From the NCBI RefSeq assembly GCF_900078195.1, contig NZ_FJVE01000007.1, positions 2,356,001 through 2,420,000 on the forward strand: a DNA stretch of 64,000 nt. Direction: 5' to 3'. The DNA comes from Clostridium sp. Marseille-P299. GTDB lineage: Bacteria > Bacillota > Clostridia > Lachnospirales > Lachnospiraceae. A program made the position numbers and the translations under genes. Shown piece after piece: positions 34,814 through 43,506 of this stretch. The notes beneath the pieces were generated by a model. That model was given only the letters and a program-made list of their open reading frames with translations. It was not told where the DNA came from and ran no database searches. Position 1 is the first letter of the stretch, and every line of letters begins with the position of its first letter.

Positions 34814-37471
34814 TTAGTAATTTTCATCCTGTTCACTTAGAATGTTTTCCATCTGCAGTTTTGTCTCTAGCGGTAACGCATCCAATAAATAATTACGGTC
34901 TCTACCCTGTTTTGCTTCATATGTCTGCTTAATCATTTCATTGGCTCTTTCAATCTCATCTTTTAAATCTCTAGCAGACAACAACGAACATCCTGCTCCT
35001 CGAATAATTATCTGCTGTAGACCATCGGAAGTTACAACGGTTATATTATATTTTTTCTGATTGTCATGGGCAAATCGTTCAATGTACTGATCGGCGGTTT
35101 GCGCTTCTCTTGTATACACCACATGAATGTTATGATACTCCATTATTTCTTCTGGATGCCCAACCACACGATAAGCATCAAACACTACGATAACTTTCGT
35201 ATTTTTAATCCCTTTATAATTGCTAAGAATATCAAGCAATTTGTATTTTGCACCATCCATGTTCTCATCGGCAAGCTCTTTTAGTTCAGGCCATGCAAAG
35301 ATAATATTATAACCATCCACTAAAAGATATTCTTCTTTCTTTTCCCTTGGACTACTTACATAGGTTGTTGTCTCATAGTAGCTTTCACGAGCTGATTTAC
35401 TTCTTTTCCATACGGACTTTTTCCCTTGATTCGAATAATAGGTGCTATTGATGATTTGATCGATTTCATCTACACTAATGAATTTTTCTTCAGAATAAGT
35501 CTTACGTACCTGACCTGTATCCGTAAACTCTTCACTTCTCGTTTGAAAATACCCTTCCACATGCATGTAGTTCTTCACTTCATCCCAGTTTACTAAAAAC
35601 CCTGCACCATGGGAACAAAATACAGAGCCTGTTGGATTTGCAATGTCTCGTTCAGAATCATAACCAATACTACTTACAACTTCCTCTTCATTGTGACATG
35701 GCTCATACCCTTTTAGGCTACAAAATAGCCTTCCAAGTCCTTTGGTGTAAGCAATAACTTCTTTTTGATAATTTCTCATGGTAATTACAGGGGCACTTCC
35801 AACAAGGATTGCGGTATTCCCATCGGTTTGGGATATTTCACAGGTACCACACATTTTTTCAACATCAATCATAGCCCTTCCAACCATAGTCTCTGGAAGT
35901 TCTAGCGTAAAAGCATAATATGGTTCCAATAAAATGGACTTCGCTTCTTTCAATCCTTGGCGCACTGCACGGTAGGTTGCTTCTCGAAAGTCTCCACCCT
36001 CTGTGTGCTTATTATGTGCTCTACCTGAAACCAATGTTATAATCATATCTGTAATCGGTGCACCGGTTAGAACTCCTTTATGAACCTTCTCTTCTAGATG
36101 GGTTAAAATAAGCCTTTGCCAGCTTTTCCCCAAGACATCTTCACTACAATCTACCCGGAACTCAAGACCACTTCCAGGCTCTCCCGGTTCTAATAATAAA
36201 TGTACTTCTGCATAATGACGCAGTGGTTCAAAGTGTCCTACACCTTCTACTACATTTCCAATGGTTTCTTTATAAACAATTTTACCAGCATCAAACGTAA
36301 CTTCTACACCAAAACGAGTTTGAATCAGATTTTGCAATATCTCAATCTGAACTTCTCCCATGATCTGTGCTTGAATTTCTTGTAATTCCTCATTCCATAC
36401 GATATGGAGTTCTGGCTCCTCTTCTTCGATTTGTCGCAGTTTTGGAATCATCATTTTAGGGTCACAACCATCCGGAAGAATTACTTGATAGGATAAAACT
36501 GGTTCTAGTACTGGCGTATCTGAAGCTTCCTCAACTCCTAGTCCTTCTCCTGGTTTTGCACTACTAAGTCCTGTTACTGCGCATACAAATCCTGCGCTCA
36601 CCTCATTTACTGCCTCGAATTTCTGACCGGAGTAGATACGAATTTGAGTTATTTTTTCTTCCCAATTCCCATTCGTAAGTGTATCCCTCACCTTAATACT
36701 TCCACCAGTAAGTTTCATGTGCGTGAGACGATTTCCTTGTTCATCCCTTGATATCTTAAAGATTTTAGCTCCAAATTCTCCTGGGTAAGTAGGTGTAATT
36801 GAATAATTAATAATTCCCTGCATGAATTGTTCAACGCCTTCTAATTTTAGAGCTGAACCAAAATAGCAAGGAAATACTTTACGCCCTTTAATGGCATTCT
36901 TTATCTGTTCCGTATCAATTTGTCCATTTTCAAGATAGACTTCCATCAATTCTTCATCACACATGGCGATTTCATCATAAAATCCATCAGTAGCATCCTG
37001 TCCAAAGTCAATACAAGCATCCTCTAATTGCTTTTTCAGCTCATTCATTAATTTCTCTTTATCTGTCCCAAACTGATCCATTTTGTTTACAAATAGAAAT
37101 ACAGGTATATTATATTTATGAAGCAATCTCCATAGTGTTTTTGTATGTCCTTGCACTCCATCTGCGCCACTTATTACTAAGATAGCGTAATCAAGTACCT
37201 GCAGTGTTCTTTCCATTTCCGCAGAAAAATCCACATGCCCGGGAGTATCCAGTAAGGTAATCCTAGTATCGTTATATTCAAATATGGCTTGCTTAGAGAA
37301 TATGGTAATTCCTCTTTCTCTTTCTAACTCATAGGTATCTAAATAAGCATCCCTTTTATCTACCCTTCCCAGTTTTCCAATCTTACCACTTAAATACAGT
37401 AAGCTTTCTGACAATGTCGTCTTACCTGCATCTACATGTGCTAATATACCAATCACTAAATTTCTCATCAT
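34814..37471 (-). CDS. TetM/EF-G-like ribosomal GTPase fused to an NYN (YacP/Rae1-like) nuclease domain
   Basis: The N-terminal about 650 residues follow the TetM/EF-G plan. They include G1 AHVDAGKTT (11-19), switch RERGITIFSK, G3 DTPGHVDF (75-82), G4 NKMDQFG (129-135) and C-terminal domains with AKSILLEPYYAFTLELPE. A charged linker leads to a YacP-type NYN domain at about 711-860. Its acidic residues are in LLVDGYNII (Asp719), VVFDAYRV (Asp765), TADQYIER (Asp794) and VVTSDG (Asp816). Rae1 (YacP) of Bacillus cuts mRNA in the ribosomal A site, and TetM-type GTPases bind near that site, so ribosome rescue or stalled-mRNA cleavage is inferred. Tetracycline resistance cannot be claimed. Confidence 0.88.
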   Translation of the reverse strand: MMRNLVIGILAHVDAGKTTLSESLLYLSGKIGKLGRVDKRDAYLDTYELERERGITIFSKQAIFEYNDTRITLLDTPGHVDFSAEMERTLQVLDYAILVISGADGVQGHTKTLWRLLHKYNIPVFLFVNKMDQFGTDKEKLMNELKKQLEDACIDFGQDATDGFYDEIAMCDEELMEVYLENGQIDTEQIKNAIKGRKVFPCYFGSALKLEGVEQFMQGIINYSITPTYPGEFGAKIFKISRDEQGNRLTHMKLTGGSIKVRDTLTNGNWEEKITQIRIYSGQKFEAVNEVSAGFVCAVTGLSSAKPGEGLGVEEASDTPVLEPVLSYQVILPDGCDPKMMIPKLRQIEEEEPELHIVWNEELQEIQAQIMGEVQIEILQNLIQTRFGVEVTFDAGKIVYKETIGNVVEGVGHFEPLRHYAEVHLLLEPGEPGSGLEFRVDCSEDVLGKSWQRLILTHLEEKVHKGVLTGAPITDMIITLVSGRAHNKHTEGGDFREATYRAVRQGLKEAKSILLEPYYAFTLELPETMVGRAMIDVEKMCGTCEISQTDGNTAILVGSAPVITMRNYQKEVIAYTKGLGRLFCSLKGYEPCHNEEEVVSSIGYDSERDIANPTGSVFCSHGAGFLVNWDEVKNYMHVEGYFQTRSEEFTDTGQVRKTYSEEKFISVDEIDQIINSTYYSNQGKKSVWKRSKSARESYYETTTYVSSPREKKEEYLLVDGYNIIFAWPELKELADENMDGAKYKLLDILSNYKGIKNTKVIVVFDAYRVVGHPEEIMEYHNIHVVYTREAQTADQYIERFAHDNQKKYNITVVTSDGLQQIIIRGAGCSLLSARDLKDEIERANEMIKQTYEAKQGRDRNYLLDALPLETKLQMENILSEQDENY

Positions 37472-37748
37472 CTATATCAATTCCTTTTTGTCTGTTCTTA
37501 AAAACCACAGCCAGTTTATCCTGCATGTAGATTCTCCTATTTATATGATACCAGTAAGATTGGAATTTGACAATTTCATCGTAATGTTTTTCGTAAAATA
37601 AATGGACAACTTATGAATTTGTAATGAATCGCTAAGTAAAATATTCTTACTGTATTTTTATACCAGTTTATGTTATGATTTGTTAAATTGGATTTTAAAT
37701 TTGAATGGTTCGATATTGTTATAAATTACGAAGTTAGGAGAATGCTAA

Positions 37749-38015
37749 ATGGGAAGTAAAATAAAAATAATTATAATAATTAATGTATTTATCAATGCTA
37801 TATTTGGGATTATCATATTTCAAATATCTAATTTAATGTATAGGTATAAGAGAATGGAAATATGGATTGAACAAAATGAATTATTTAATCAATTCTATAT
37901 AGAACTACATAATATAATTTCATTTGTTTGGATTATATGGGGAGTATTATGTCTTTTATCAATATTTCTTTTAATATCTGAATTGAGAAAAAATATAATC
38001 ATAAAATGTGAATAA
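37749..38015 (+). CDS. small two-pass membrane protein
   Basis: The 88-residue product has hydrophobic segments at about residues 5-26 and 55-78. An amphipathic stretch between them is rich in Glu, Asn and aromatic residues. AGGAG lies eight bases before the ATG. No family was recognised. It is transcribed opposite to its neighbours and shares a bidirectional terminator with the eut operon. Confidence 0.55.
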   Translation: MGSKIKIIIIINVFINAIFGIIIFQISNLMYRYKRMEIWIEQNELFNQFYIELHNIISFVWIIWGVLCLLSIFLLISELRKNIIIKCE

Positions 38016-38110
38016 CGCGAGGCTATTTTGGCTTCCCTTAAAAATTGGTATATTATTAACACTGTTATTTAACATAACATAACTGATAAAAATGAAAAAG
38101 AAGTTTGTCT

Positions 38111-38153
38111 ACAATTAGAGCCATCGCTTTAGAAAAACGATGGCTCTAATTGT
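38111..38153. terminator. terminator at the end of the eut operon
   Basis: A perfect 16-bp stem (38111-38126 with 38138-38153, ACAATTAGAGCCATCG) lies between eutQ and the small membrane protein gene. The T-runs are weak on both sides. Confidence 0.75.
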
Positions 38154-38188
38154 ATACCATGTAAAAACGATACATAAGCTTTAATACA

Positions 38189-38650
38189 CTACCCTTGATT
38201 CGCCCAATCCGCTGGATAAGTAACATAAATAAATCTAGCGTAATTAGGTACCGAAAATTTAATTGACGAACCTTTTGGAATAAGAATTAACTCACCTGCA
38301 TTGGCTGTTACACTTTTACCATTAATCACAATGCTTAAGGTTCCTTCAATTACATAATCAATTTCATCATAATTAAGTGTCCAATCAAAGGTTGTCTCCT
38401 TCATTTCCATAATACCGCAGCCAAGTCTTGGGCTTTCTTCTAACGTAAATAAGTCTTTTGTATAAACAATGTCACCAGCTTTTCCAGTGTTCATTAAATC
38501 TTTATCCGTTACTCGAATGGTTGGAACTTTGACTGAGATTACACCTTCTTTTAGTTTGTTTCTACTAAAATCTGTGCTATCGCAGCTACTTAGTTTTTCC
38601 ATAAGAATTTCACGAATCATTGACTCTATTGTAGAACGATTCACTTCCAT
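38189..38650 (-). CDS. eutQ: ethanolamine utilization protein EutQ (cupin)
   Basis: EutQ is a cupin-fold protein of the ethanolamine microcompartment, reported in Salmonella to have acetate-kinase-like activity. The 153-residue protein has an N-terminal amphipathic helix (STIESMIREILMEKL), typical of peptides that target cargo to the shell. The cupin domain follows, with EIDYVIEGTLSIVINGK and GELILIPKGSSIKFS. It is the last gene of the operon. Confidence 0.88.
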   Translation of the reverse strand: MEVNRSTIESMIREILMEKLSSCDSTDFSRNKLKEGVISVKVPTIRVTDKDLMNTGKAGDIVYTKDLFTLEESPRLGCGIMEMKETTFDWTLNYDEIDYVIEGTLSIVINGKSVTANAGELILIPKGSSIKFSVPNYARFIYVTYPADWANQG

Positions 38651-38701
38651 TTTATAGTTCCTTTCATACGCAATTTGAAGTATAGTTTTTGTATTGAATC
38701 A

Positions 38702-38781
38702 GCGAAACTCTTTTTTTAGAACTAGTAACTCCTAAGTTAACTCATGTTTAACTGACATCATATTTTGCATAAGAGTTTCGC
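38702..38781 (-). promoter_or_regulatory. stem-loop between eutH and eutQ
   Basis: GCGAAACTC (38702-38710) pairs with GAGTTTCGC (38773-38781). There is no following T-run, so this may be an mRNA processing or stability element. Confidence 0.45.
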
Positions 38782-38797
38782 AACTATATTTCTTATC

Positions 38798-39889
38798 CTA
38801 ATCATCTGCTCGACTTAATGTTCTATTTGCAATAAATATTGCTACAAATAAAGCTGTTATACCACCAACTAATTTACCGATGATCATCGGAACAATCATT
38901 GTAGAATTAAAACCAGCAGTAAATCCAAGGTGATCACCAAATACAAAGGCTGCGGAAACAGCAAAAGCAACGTTTAAAATCTTACCTCGATTGTCCATAT
39001 CCTTCATCATATCAAACATTGGGATACTGTTTGCTAAAGAAGCAACCATACCTGCTGCTGCCACATCATTCATTCCAAGTACTTTTCCAAGACCAAGTAA
39101 TGGTTTGCGAAACACCTTCGTGATGACGTAAACAAGTGGAAAGGCTCCCGCTAATACAATACTTATATCTGCAACGATTTGAAATCCTTCATGAAGTGGA
39201 GCCATACCCGGAATTAATACAATTCCTGTTAATTGTTCCACAATACCAGCTGCTAAACCAATTGTGATAACCGCCACAACTATTTTACCAAAGATTGTAA
39301 ATCCCTTGATCATTCCATTTGGGAAAAACTTTAATCCAAGTGCAATTAAAATAGCGATGATAATAATTGGTATTAAGTTTCTTAGTACCATCATTATCGG
39401 AAAACCTGCTACCAAACCACCTACAAATGCTCCAATAGGGACCGTGATAACACCTGCTAAAACACCAGTTGCTAAGTATTTTCTGTCTTCCTCACGAATA
39501 ATTCCAAGACCTACTGGAATTGTAAATACAATGGTAGGCCCCATCATCGCTCCAACAATAAGACCTCCAAAAAGACCTGCCTCTTCTGTTTGTGCAAGAG
39601 CTTGTGCAAGTGGTGCACCACCCATATCATTTGCAAGTATTGTTCCTGCAAACATTGCAGGGTCAGCACCAAGAATACCAAAGAGTGGTACAATTACAGG
39701 TTTTAAAATATCTGCTAAAACAGGCGCAAGAGCAATAATACCAACCATGGAAATTGCTAAAGAACCAATAGCAAGAATACCTTCTTCAAATTTTTCACCG
39801 AGACCAAATTTATTACCTATAATTCGGTCAATTGCACCAAGTACTGCAAATACAACCATGATATATACAATAATTTCATTTAAACTCAT
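38798..39889 (-). CDS. eutH: ethanolamine transporter EutH
   Basis: EutH is the membrane permease for ethanolamine. The 363-residue protein has about ten hydrophobic segments. Family blocks include AIDRIIGNKFGLGEKFEEGI, GTILANDMGGAPLAQALAQT, GAMMGPTIVFTIPVGLGII and VFGDHLGFTAGFN. AGGAGG precedes the ATG. Confidence 0.95.
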   Translation of the reverse strand: MSLNEIIVYIMVVFAVLGAIDRIIGNKFGLGEKFEEGILAIGSLAISMVGIIALAPVLADILKPVIVPLFGILGADPAMFAGTILANDMGGAPLAQALAQTEEAGLFGGLIVGAMMGPTIVFTIPVGLGIIREEDRKYLATGVLAGVITVPIGAFVGGLVAGFPIMMVLRNLIPIIIIAILIALGLKFFPNGMIKGFTIFGKIVVAVITIGLAAGIVEQLTGIVLIPGMAPLHEGFQIVADISIVLAGAFPLVYVITKVFRKPLLGLGKVLGMNDVAAAGMVASLANSIPMFDMMKDMDNRGKILNVAFAVSAAFVFGDHLGFTAGFNSTMIVPMIIGKLVGGITALFVAIFIANRTLSRADD

Positions 39890-39900
39890 AAAACACCTCC

Positions 39901-40455
39901 TTATCGTTTTAAGAGATTCTCTAGAATATCTTTATTGGGAGAAGGTATAATTGCTAGGTTTTCAATTTCTCCTTCGCTTAAGACTTTTTTAGCCTCTGAA
40001 ATCCCATATTCTATACTGCTAACAGATCCAGTAACGACAAATACAAGTTTACCTCCAATGGTAAATGCAAGGTAGACACGTATCAATGTTACCGCTGCGG
40101 ATTTTAGTACGATATCTAATGCTTTTATTCCTGTACAAACTTTTCTTGTTTCTACAATCCCAACAGCATCCAACCTTTCAACGGTATCATACTTTGCTCG
40201 TATTCCTTGAATGATTGAAGGAGAAACTGCATGTACTTTAAAACTGTCAAACAATGTCTTTCCAGATAGATTTACGCCATGATCAATAGCGGTATCTATT
40301 TCTCCCTCATCTCCAGCAACAATAATAAGAAACTTTCCAGGACAGATGGTTTTAAAATAAATAATTTCCACATCTGCTTTTTTAACAATGGCATCTGCCA
40401 CATACATTCCACGACTGATGCTGGTAAATTCTAATGCTCCAATACTTTTATTCAT
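39901..40455 (-). CDS. tandem-BMC shell protein, PduT-like
   Basis: The 184-residue protein has two BMC domains: SIGALEFTSISRGMYVADAI at 4-23 and AVGIVETRKVCTGIKALDIV at about 96-115. It should form a pseudohexameric trimer in the shell. In PduT a cysteine at the pore holds a cluster; a nearby Cys (KTICPGKF) is visible here, but whether it sits at the pore cannot be told. It overlaps the end of eutN by 8 bases. Confidence 0.85.
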   Translation of the reverse strand: MNKSIGALEFTSISRGMYVADAIVKKADVEIIYFKTICPGKFLIIVAGDEGEIDTAIDHGVNLSGKTLFDSFKVHAVSPSIIQGIRAKYDTVERLDAVGIVETRKVCTGIKALDIVLKSAAVTLIRVYLAFTIGGKLVFVVTGSVSSIEYGISEAKKVLSEGEIENLAIIPSPNKDILENLLKR

Positions 40456-40723
40456 CTCTTTCCACCACCACCGAATCTACAATTCCAACGATAGCTGCAT
40501 CTACTGGTGCACTTGGTTGTGATAATGAGTAACGTGCAGGTCCACCTCGTACGATAAGTACCTGATCTCCTGAACCAGCCCCTACCATATCAACTGCTAC
40601 AACCAGTTCTTTTCTTGGCTTTTCGTAAGCATCAATAAGTTGTACTACCAATAGCTTTTGACCATTTAATTTTTCATCCTTTTTGGTAGCCCATACGCTC
40701 CCGATTACCTTACCAAGCTCCAA
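40448..40723 (-). CDS. eutN: pentameric shell vertex protein EutN/CcmL
   Basis: EutN caps the vertices of the microcompartment. The 91-residue protein has GKVIGSVWATKKDEKLNG, LVAVDMVGAGSGDQVLIVRG and DAAIVGIVDSVVV. It starts at a TTG with GGAGG nine bases upstream. It is translationally coupled to the PduT-like gene downstream. Confidence 0.94.
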   Translation of the reverse strand: MELGKVIGSVWATKKDEKLNGQKLLVVQLIDAYEKPRKELVVAVDMVGAGSGDQVLIVRGGPARYSLSQPSAPVDAAIVGIVDSVVVERDE

Positions 40724-40738
40724 TTATTTGCGCCTCCG

Positions 40739-41446
40739 TCAATCTTTTATAAAACTGATCCGATGAGCTCTGGCATAATCTTGAGCACTCGGAGTTACAA
40801 TACTATTTTTACCAATGTGGATTACTGTATGCATTTTAATATTAAGTTCCATTAAATCCTTTTCTAGAATCAATTTCTTATTAAGCGTTACCGTATCTTT
40901 GTATTGTATATCCATGGATTTCACATTATCAAGAACTTTCGTGTCCTTATCAGAATTTATTTCCCTTTTCTCTGATAGCAGTAACATCTCCTCCGTCGTA
41001 AATTGTATTCCGTATCCCTTAATACACTCTTCATATTCTAGTAATCTACGATAAAAGGTTTTACTAGCCGTTGCTTTATAAAACCGATATATCAAACCAT
41101 CCTCTAAAATAAAAATAGGTTTTCCAAGCAGTAAGGCATATCGAATTGCTTTTACAAGTTGTCCCTCTCCGTTACCAATTGCAATATCCACTAACTGTTC
41201 TACATCAAGAGAGGTTACTAAAATTAAATCAGAGTATGATAATAATGGCTTAAGTTCTACATCATCCTTAATACTTGTAAGATCTTTTTGAGTAACATTG
41301 TACTCATTTACAATCTTTTCTGATAAAGGATAGGAACTTTCCGATAATACCAAAAGGTTTTTTTTCTTAACAAAGGAAAGCTGATTTTCATTCTTTAAGC
41401 GCCGTAGAACTTCAGTCATAATTTCATCGATTAATTGTTCATGCAT
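40739..41446 (-). CDS. ethanolamine utilization conserved protein (Eut_hyp type)
   Basis: The 235-residue protein is of the class found only in Firmicute eut operons. It begins with a short amphipathic helix (EQLIDEIMTEVLRRLKNE) that resembles a cargo-targeting peptide. The middle, VLSESSYPLSEK...SDLILVTSLDVEQLVDIAIG, is flavoprotein-like in pattern. It ends with NSIVTPSAQDYARAHRISFI, a module also seen at the start of EutT here. The function is unknown. Confidence 0.75.
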   Translation of the reverse strand: MHEQLIDEIMTEVLRRLKNENQLSFVKKKNLLVLSESSYPLSEKIVNEYNVTQKDLTSIKDDVELKPLLSYSDLILVTSLDVEQLVDIAIGNGEGQLVKAIRYALLLGKPIFILEDGLIYRFYKATASKTFYRRLLEYEECIKGYGIQFTTEEMLLLSEKREINSDKDTKVLDNVKSMDIQYKDTVTLNKKLILEKDLMELNIKMHTVIHIGKNSIVTPSAQDYARAHRISFIKD

Positions 41447-41489
41447 AATCTCATCTCTTTCCAGTCATTAGCGATTCATTTGCTAAACA

Positions 41490-42140
41490 TTACACAATTT
41501 CTTTCAGTATCAAACCTTTTGTATTTTTATTAAATCCGCATGCATTTGCTTCATCATAATCAATATGCATTGCAGTACTAAAATTTTTATTTACTCGAAC
41601 ATCCACATCTTCTAATATTACAGGACGTTCTCCAAATACTTTTACCTTAACGATTTCACCATTGCTAACATTAAATTTTGCTGCATCCTCAGGTGTAATG
41701 TGAATATGCCGCTTTGCAACAATAAGCCCTTCTTTGATTTCAATGGAAGCTCCTGTTTTCGGATTTGAAATAACAATTCCAGGTGTTCCATCAATATCAC
41801 CACTTAAACGAACTGGAGCTTTAACTCCTAGTGTTAAACCGTCGGTCAATGAGATTTCTACCTGAGTTCTTCCTCGTTCTGGCCCTAGAACAACAACATT
41901 TTTAATTGAGTTTTTTGGTCCAGTAATGGTAAGTCGTTCTTCGCAGGCATATTGTCCTGGCTGGGATAATTCTTTCACTGGTGTTAGCTGATATCCATAG
42001 CCAAATAGTTTATTGATATCTTCTCTACAAAGGTGAATATGACGACCGGAAGCTTCCATTGTAATAAATAATTTTTCTTTAAGTTCTTTTAAAACAGCAT
42101 TTACGATTGTATCTATATTAATGTTTGACTGTGTTAACAT
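41490..42140 (-). CDS. pduL: phosphotransacylase PduL/EutD type
   Basis: This enzyme converts acetyl-CoA and phosphate to acetyl phosphate and recycles CoA in the compartment. The 216-residue protein has an N-terminal targeting helix (NIDTIVNAVLKELKEK). Two PduL repeats follow, with the zinc histidines in ASGRHIHLCREDI and VAKRHIHITPEDA, and FSTAMHIDYDEANACGF. It is not the Pta-type EutD of enterics. Confidence 0.93.
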   Translation of the reverse strand: MLTQSNINIDTIVNAVLKELKEKLFITMEASGRHIHLCREDINKLFGYGYQLTPVKELSQPGQYACEERLTITGPKNSIKNVVVLGPERGRTQVEISLTDGLTLGVKAPVRLSGDIDGTPGIVISNPKTGASIEIKEGLIVAKRHIHITPEDAAKFNVSNGEIVKVKVFGERPVILEDVDVRVNKNFSTAMHIDYDEANACGFNKNTKGLILKEIV

Positions 42141-42158
42141 ACTGCCTCTTTCCCACCG

Positions 42159-42950
42159 CTATTCATCATATTTTCCTGTAAGATATTTAAACATCATTAC
42201 CCAAAACATAGAAGATAGACGGTTAAATGCTCGAATGATATCTTCTCTTGTTACGGTTCCATCTTCCGCCTTAAATGCCTTAAAGGCTATAATTTCTGTT
42301 TTTCTAGCTAATGTTCTTAATTTATTTAAATATGCGGTCATCTCACCATGTTTATAGGTTGGAAGAAAATGTCTTATTCCAAAATATTGACTTGGGTGAT
42401 ACGATTGTTCATGAATCTCGTGTTCATTTAGACCACCTAGCGTAAATTCTCCAACAGCTTCTTCCGTCAATTCACAACGTAACAATTTACGAATAAAACG
42501 GATAACTTCTTCTAATTCTGCTGTTAGCTTAGGTTTATTTAGTCGTTCCGAAACAATTTGAGCTAATATAATCTCTGACTCTAGTGTATCAATCGCGCCA
42601 CGAAGAATGATTCGTTTATGATCTTTAAAAACTAAGAGATTCCCTCTTAAATGAGTCATATGCTCTGGTTTATGATCAAGTTCTACTCCAAATAAAGTTT
42701 TATACTCTTCATTGTTCGAATCTTTATCTTTCAATGCTTCACCCACTTCTTTTGCATGTGTCGTCTTATTTTTTGAAACTGCATCCTGACCATGTGCATT
42801 CTTTCCAATTAGTGAAATATTCTTTTCTAGCAGATACGCTCTTGCAGAAGGTGTTAAGATTGTATCTTTTCCCATATGGAATTCACCTTTTTCTTTTAAG
42901 AGCCCATCATTCATCATCTTTCGTATATCTTGTTCTGTGATTAATGCCAT
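42159..42950 (-). CDS. eutT: ethanolamine cobalamin adenosyltransferase EutT
   Basis: EutT makes adenosylcobalamin for the lyase. The 263-residue protein starts with a short module (MGKDTILTPSARAYLLEKNI). The helical adenosyltransferase domain follows, with THLRGNLLVFKDHKRIILRG, ELEEVIRFIRKLLRCELTEE and LNEHEIHEQSYHPSQYFG. GGAGG precedes the ATG. Confidence 0.92.
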   Translation of the reverse strand: MALITEQDIRKMMNDGLLKEKGEFHMGKDTILTPSARAYLLEKNISLIGKNAHGQDAVSKNKTTHAKEVGEALKDKDSNNEEYKTLFGVELDHKPEHMTHLRGNLLVFKDHKRIILRGAIDTLESEIILAQIVSERLNKPKLTAELEEVIRFIRKLLRCELTEEAVGEFTLGGLNEHEIHEQSYHPSQYFGIRHFLPTYKHGEMTAYLNKLRTLARKTEIIAFKAFKAEDGTVTREDIIRAFNRLSSMFWVMMFKYLTGKYDE

Positions 42951-43057
42951 TTATCCTCCATTCTAACGCATGCTTATAGCCGTTTCTTAGCCGAATGCTT
43001 ACCTCAGCCACTCCTTTATGCGCCTTTTTATTTGGAGTTTTATTACCGTTAAAGGGA

Positions 43058-43089
43058 AGGGTGTCATAAAATCTATTTTACAACAACCC
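43058..43089 (-). promoter_or_regulatory. stem-loop between eutM and eutT
   Basis: GGGTGTCATAAAAT pairs with ATTTTACAACAACCC with few mismatches. It lies 60 bases after eutM and lacks a real T-run. It may stabilise the eutM message, which must be abundant. The remaining 198-base spacer has no B12-box or ANTAR-type motif that I recognise. Confidence 0.5.
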
Positions 43090-43148
43090 ATCCTTGCGGC
43101 ACTTTACCAAAAAGTTTAACTTAAAACTTTTGTATTCTAAGATAATAG

Positions 43149-43445
43149 TTATGCTTGTGAATGTGAATGAGGTAAAATAACATCCACCTCAGAATGTGGT
43201 CTTGGTATAACATGCACAGAAATTAATTCACCGACACGCTCCGCTGCTGCTGCACCTGCATCAGTTGCAGCTTTTACTGCACCAACATCACCGCGTACCA
43301 TTACAGTTACCAAACCGCCACCAACTTGTTCCTTACCTATTAAAGCTACATTGGCTGCCTTTACCATAGCATCTGCTGCTTCGATAGCACCAACTAATCC
43401 TTTTGTTTCAATCATTCCAAGTGCATTTGTATTAGACATATTCAT
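43149..43445 (-). CDS. eutM: major hexameric shell protein EutM/PduA
   Basis: This is the main tile of the shell. The 98-residue single-BMC protein has [37 protein letters not shown] and [23 protein letters not shown] precedes the ATG. A hairpin follows the gene. Confidence 0.95.
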   Translation of the reverse strand: MNMSNTNALGMIETKGLVGAIEAADAMVKAANVALIGKEQVGGGLVTVMVRGDVGAVKAATDAGAAAAERVGELISVHVIPRPHSEVDVILPHSHSQA

Positions 43446-43506
43446 TTCCTCCTATTACTCATAGAACAGTTACGTGCTCAATAACTATTATTCTACTTTT
43501 TTTTGT

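Noticed and set aside
34814..37471. Tetracycline resistance gene
   Set aside because: The GTPase core is TetM-like, but the NYN fusion and genomic context argue for a housekeeping or rescue factor; resistance cannot be read from sequence.
42951..43148. Adenosylcobalamin riboswitch before eutT
   Set aside because: No B12-box or core consensus could be found; only a simple stem-loop is visible.
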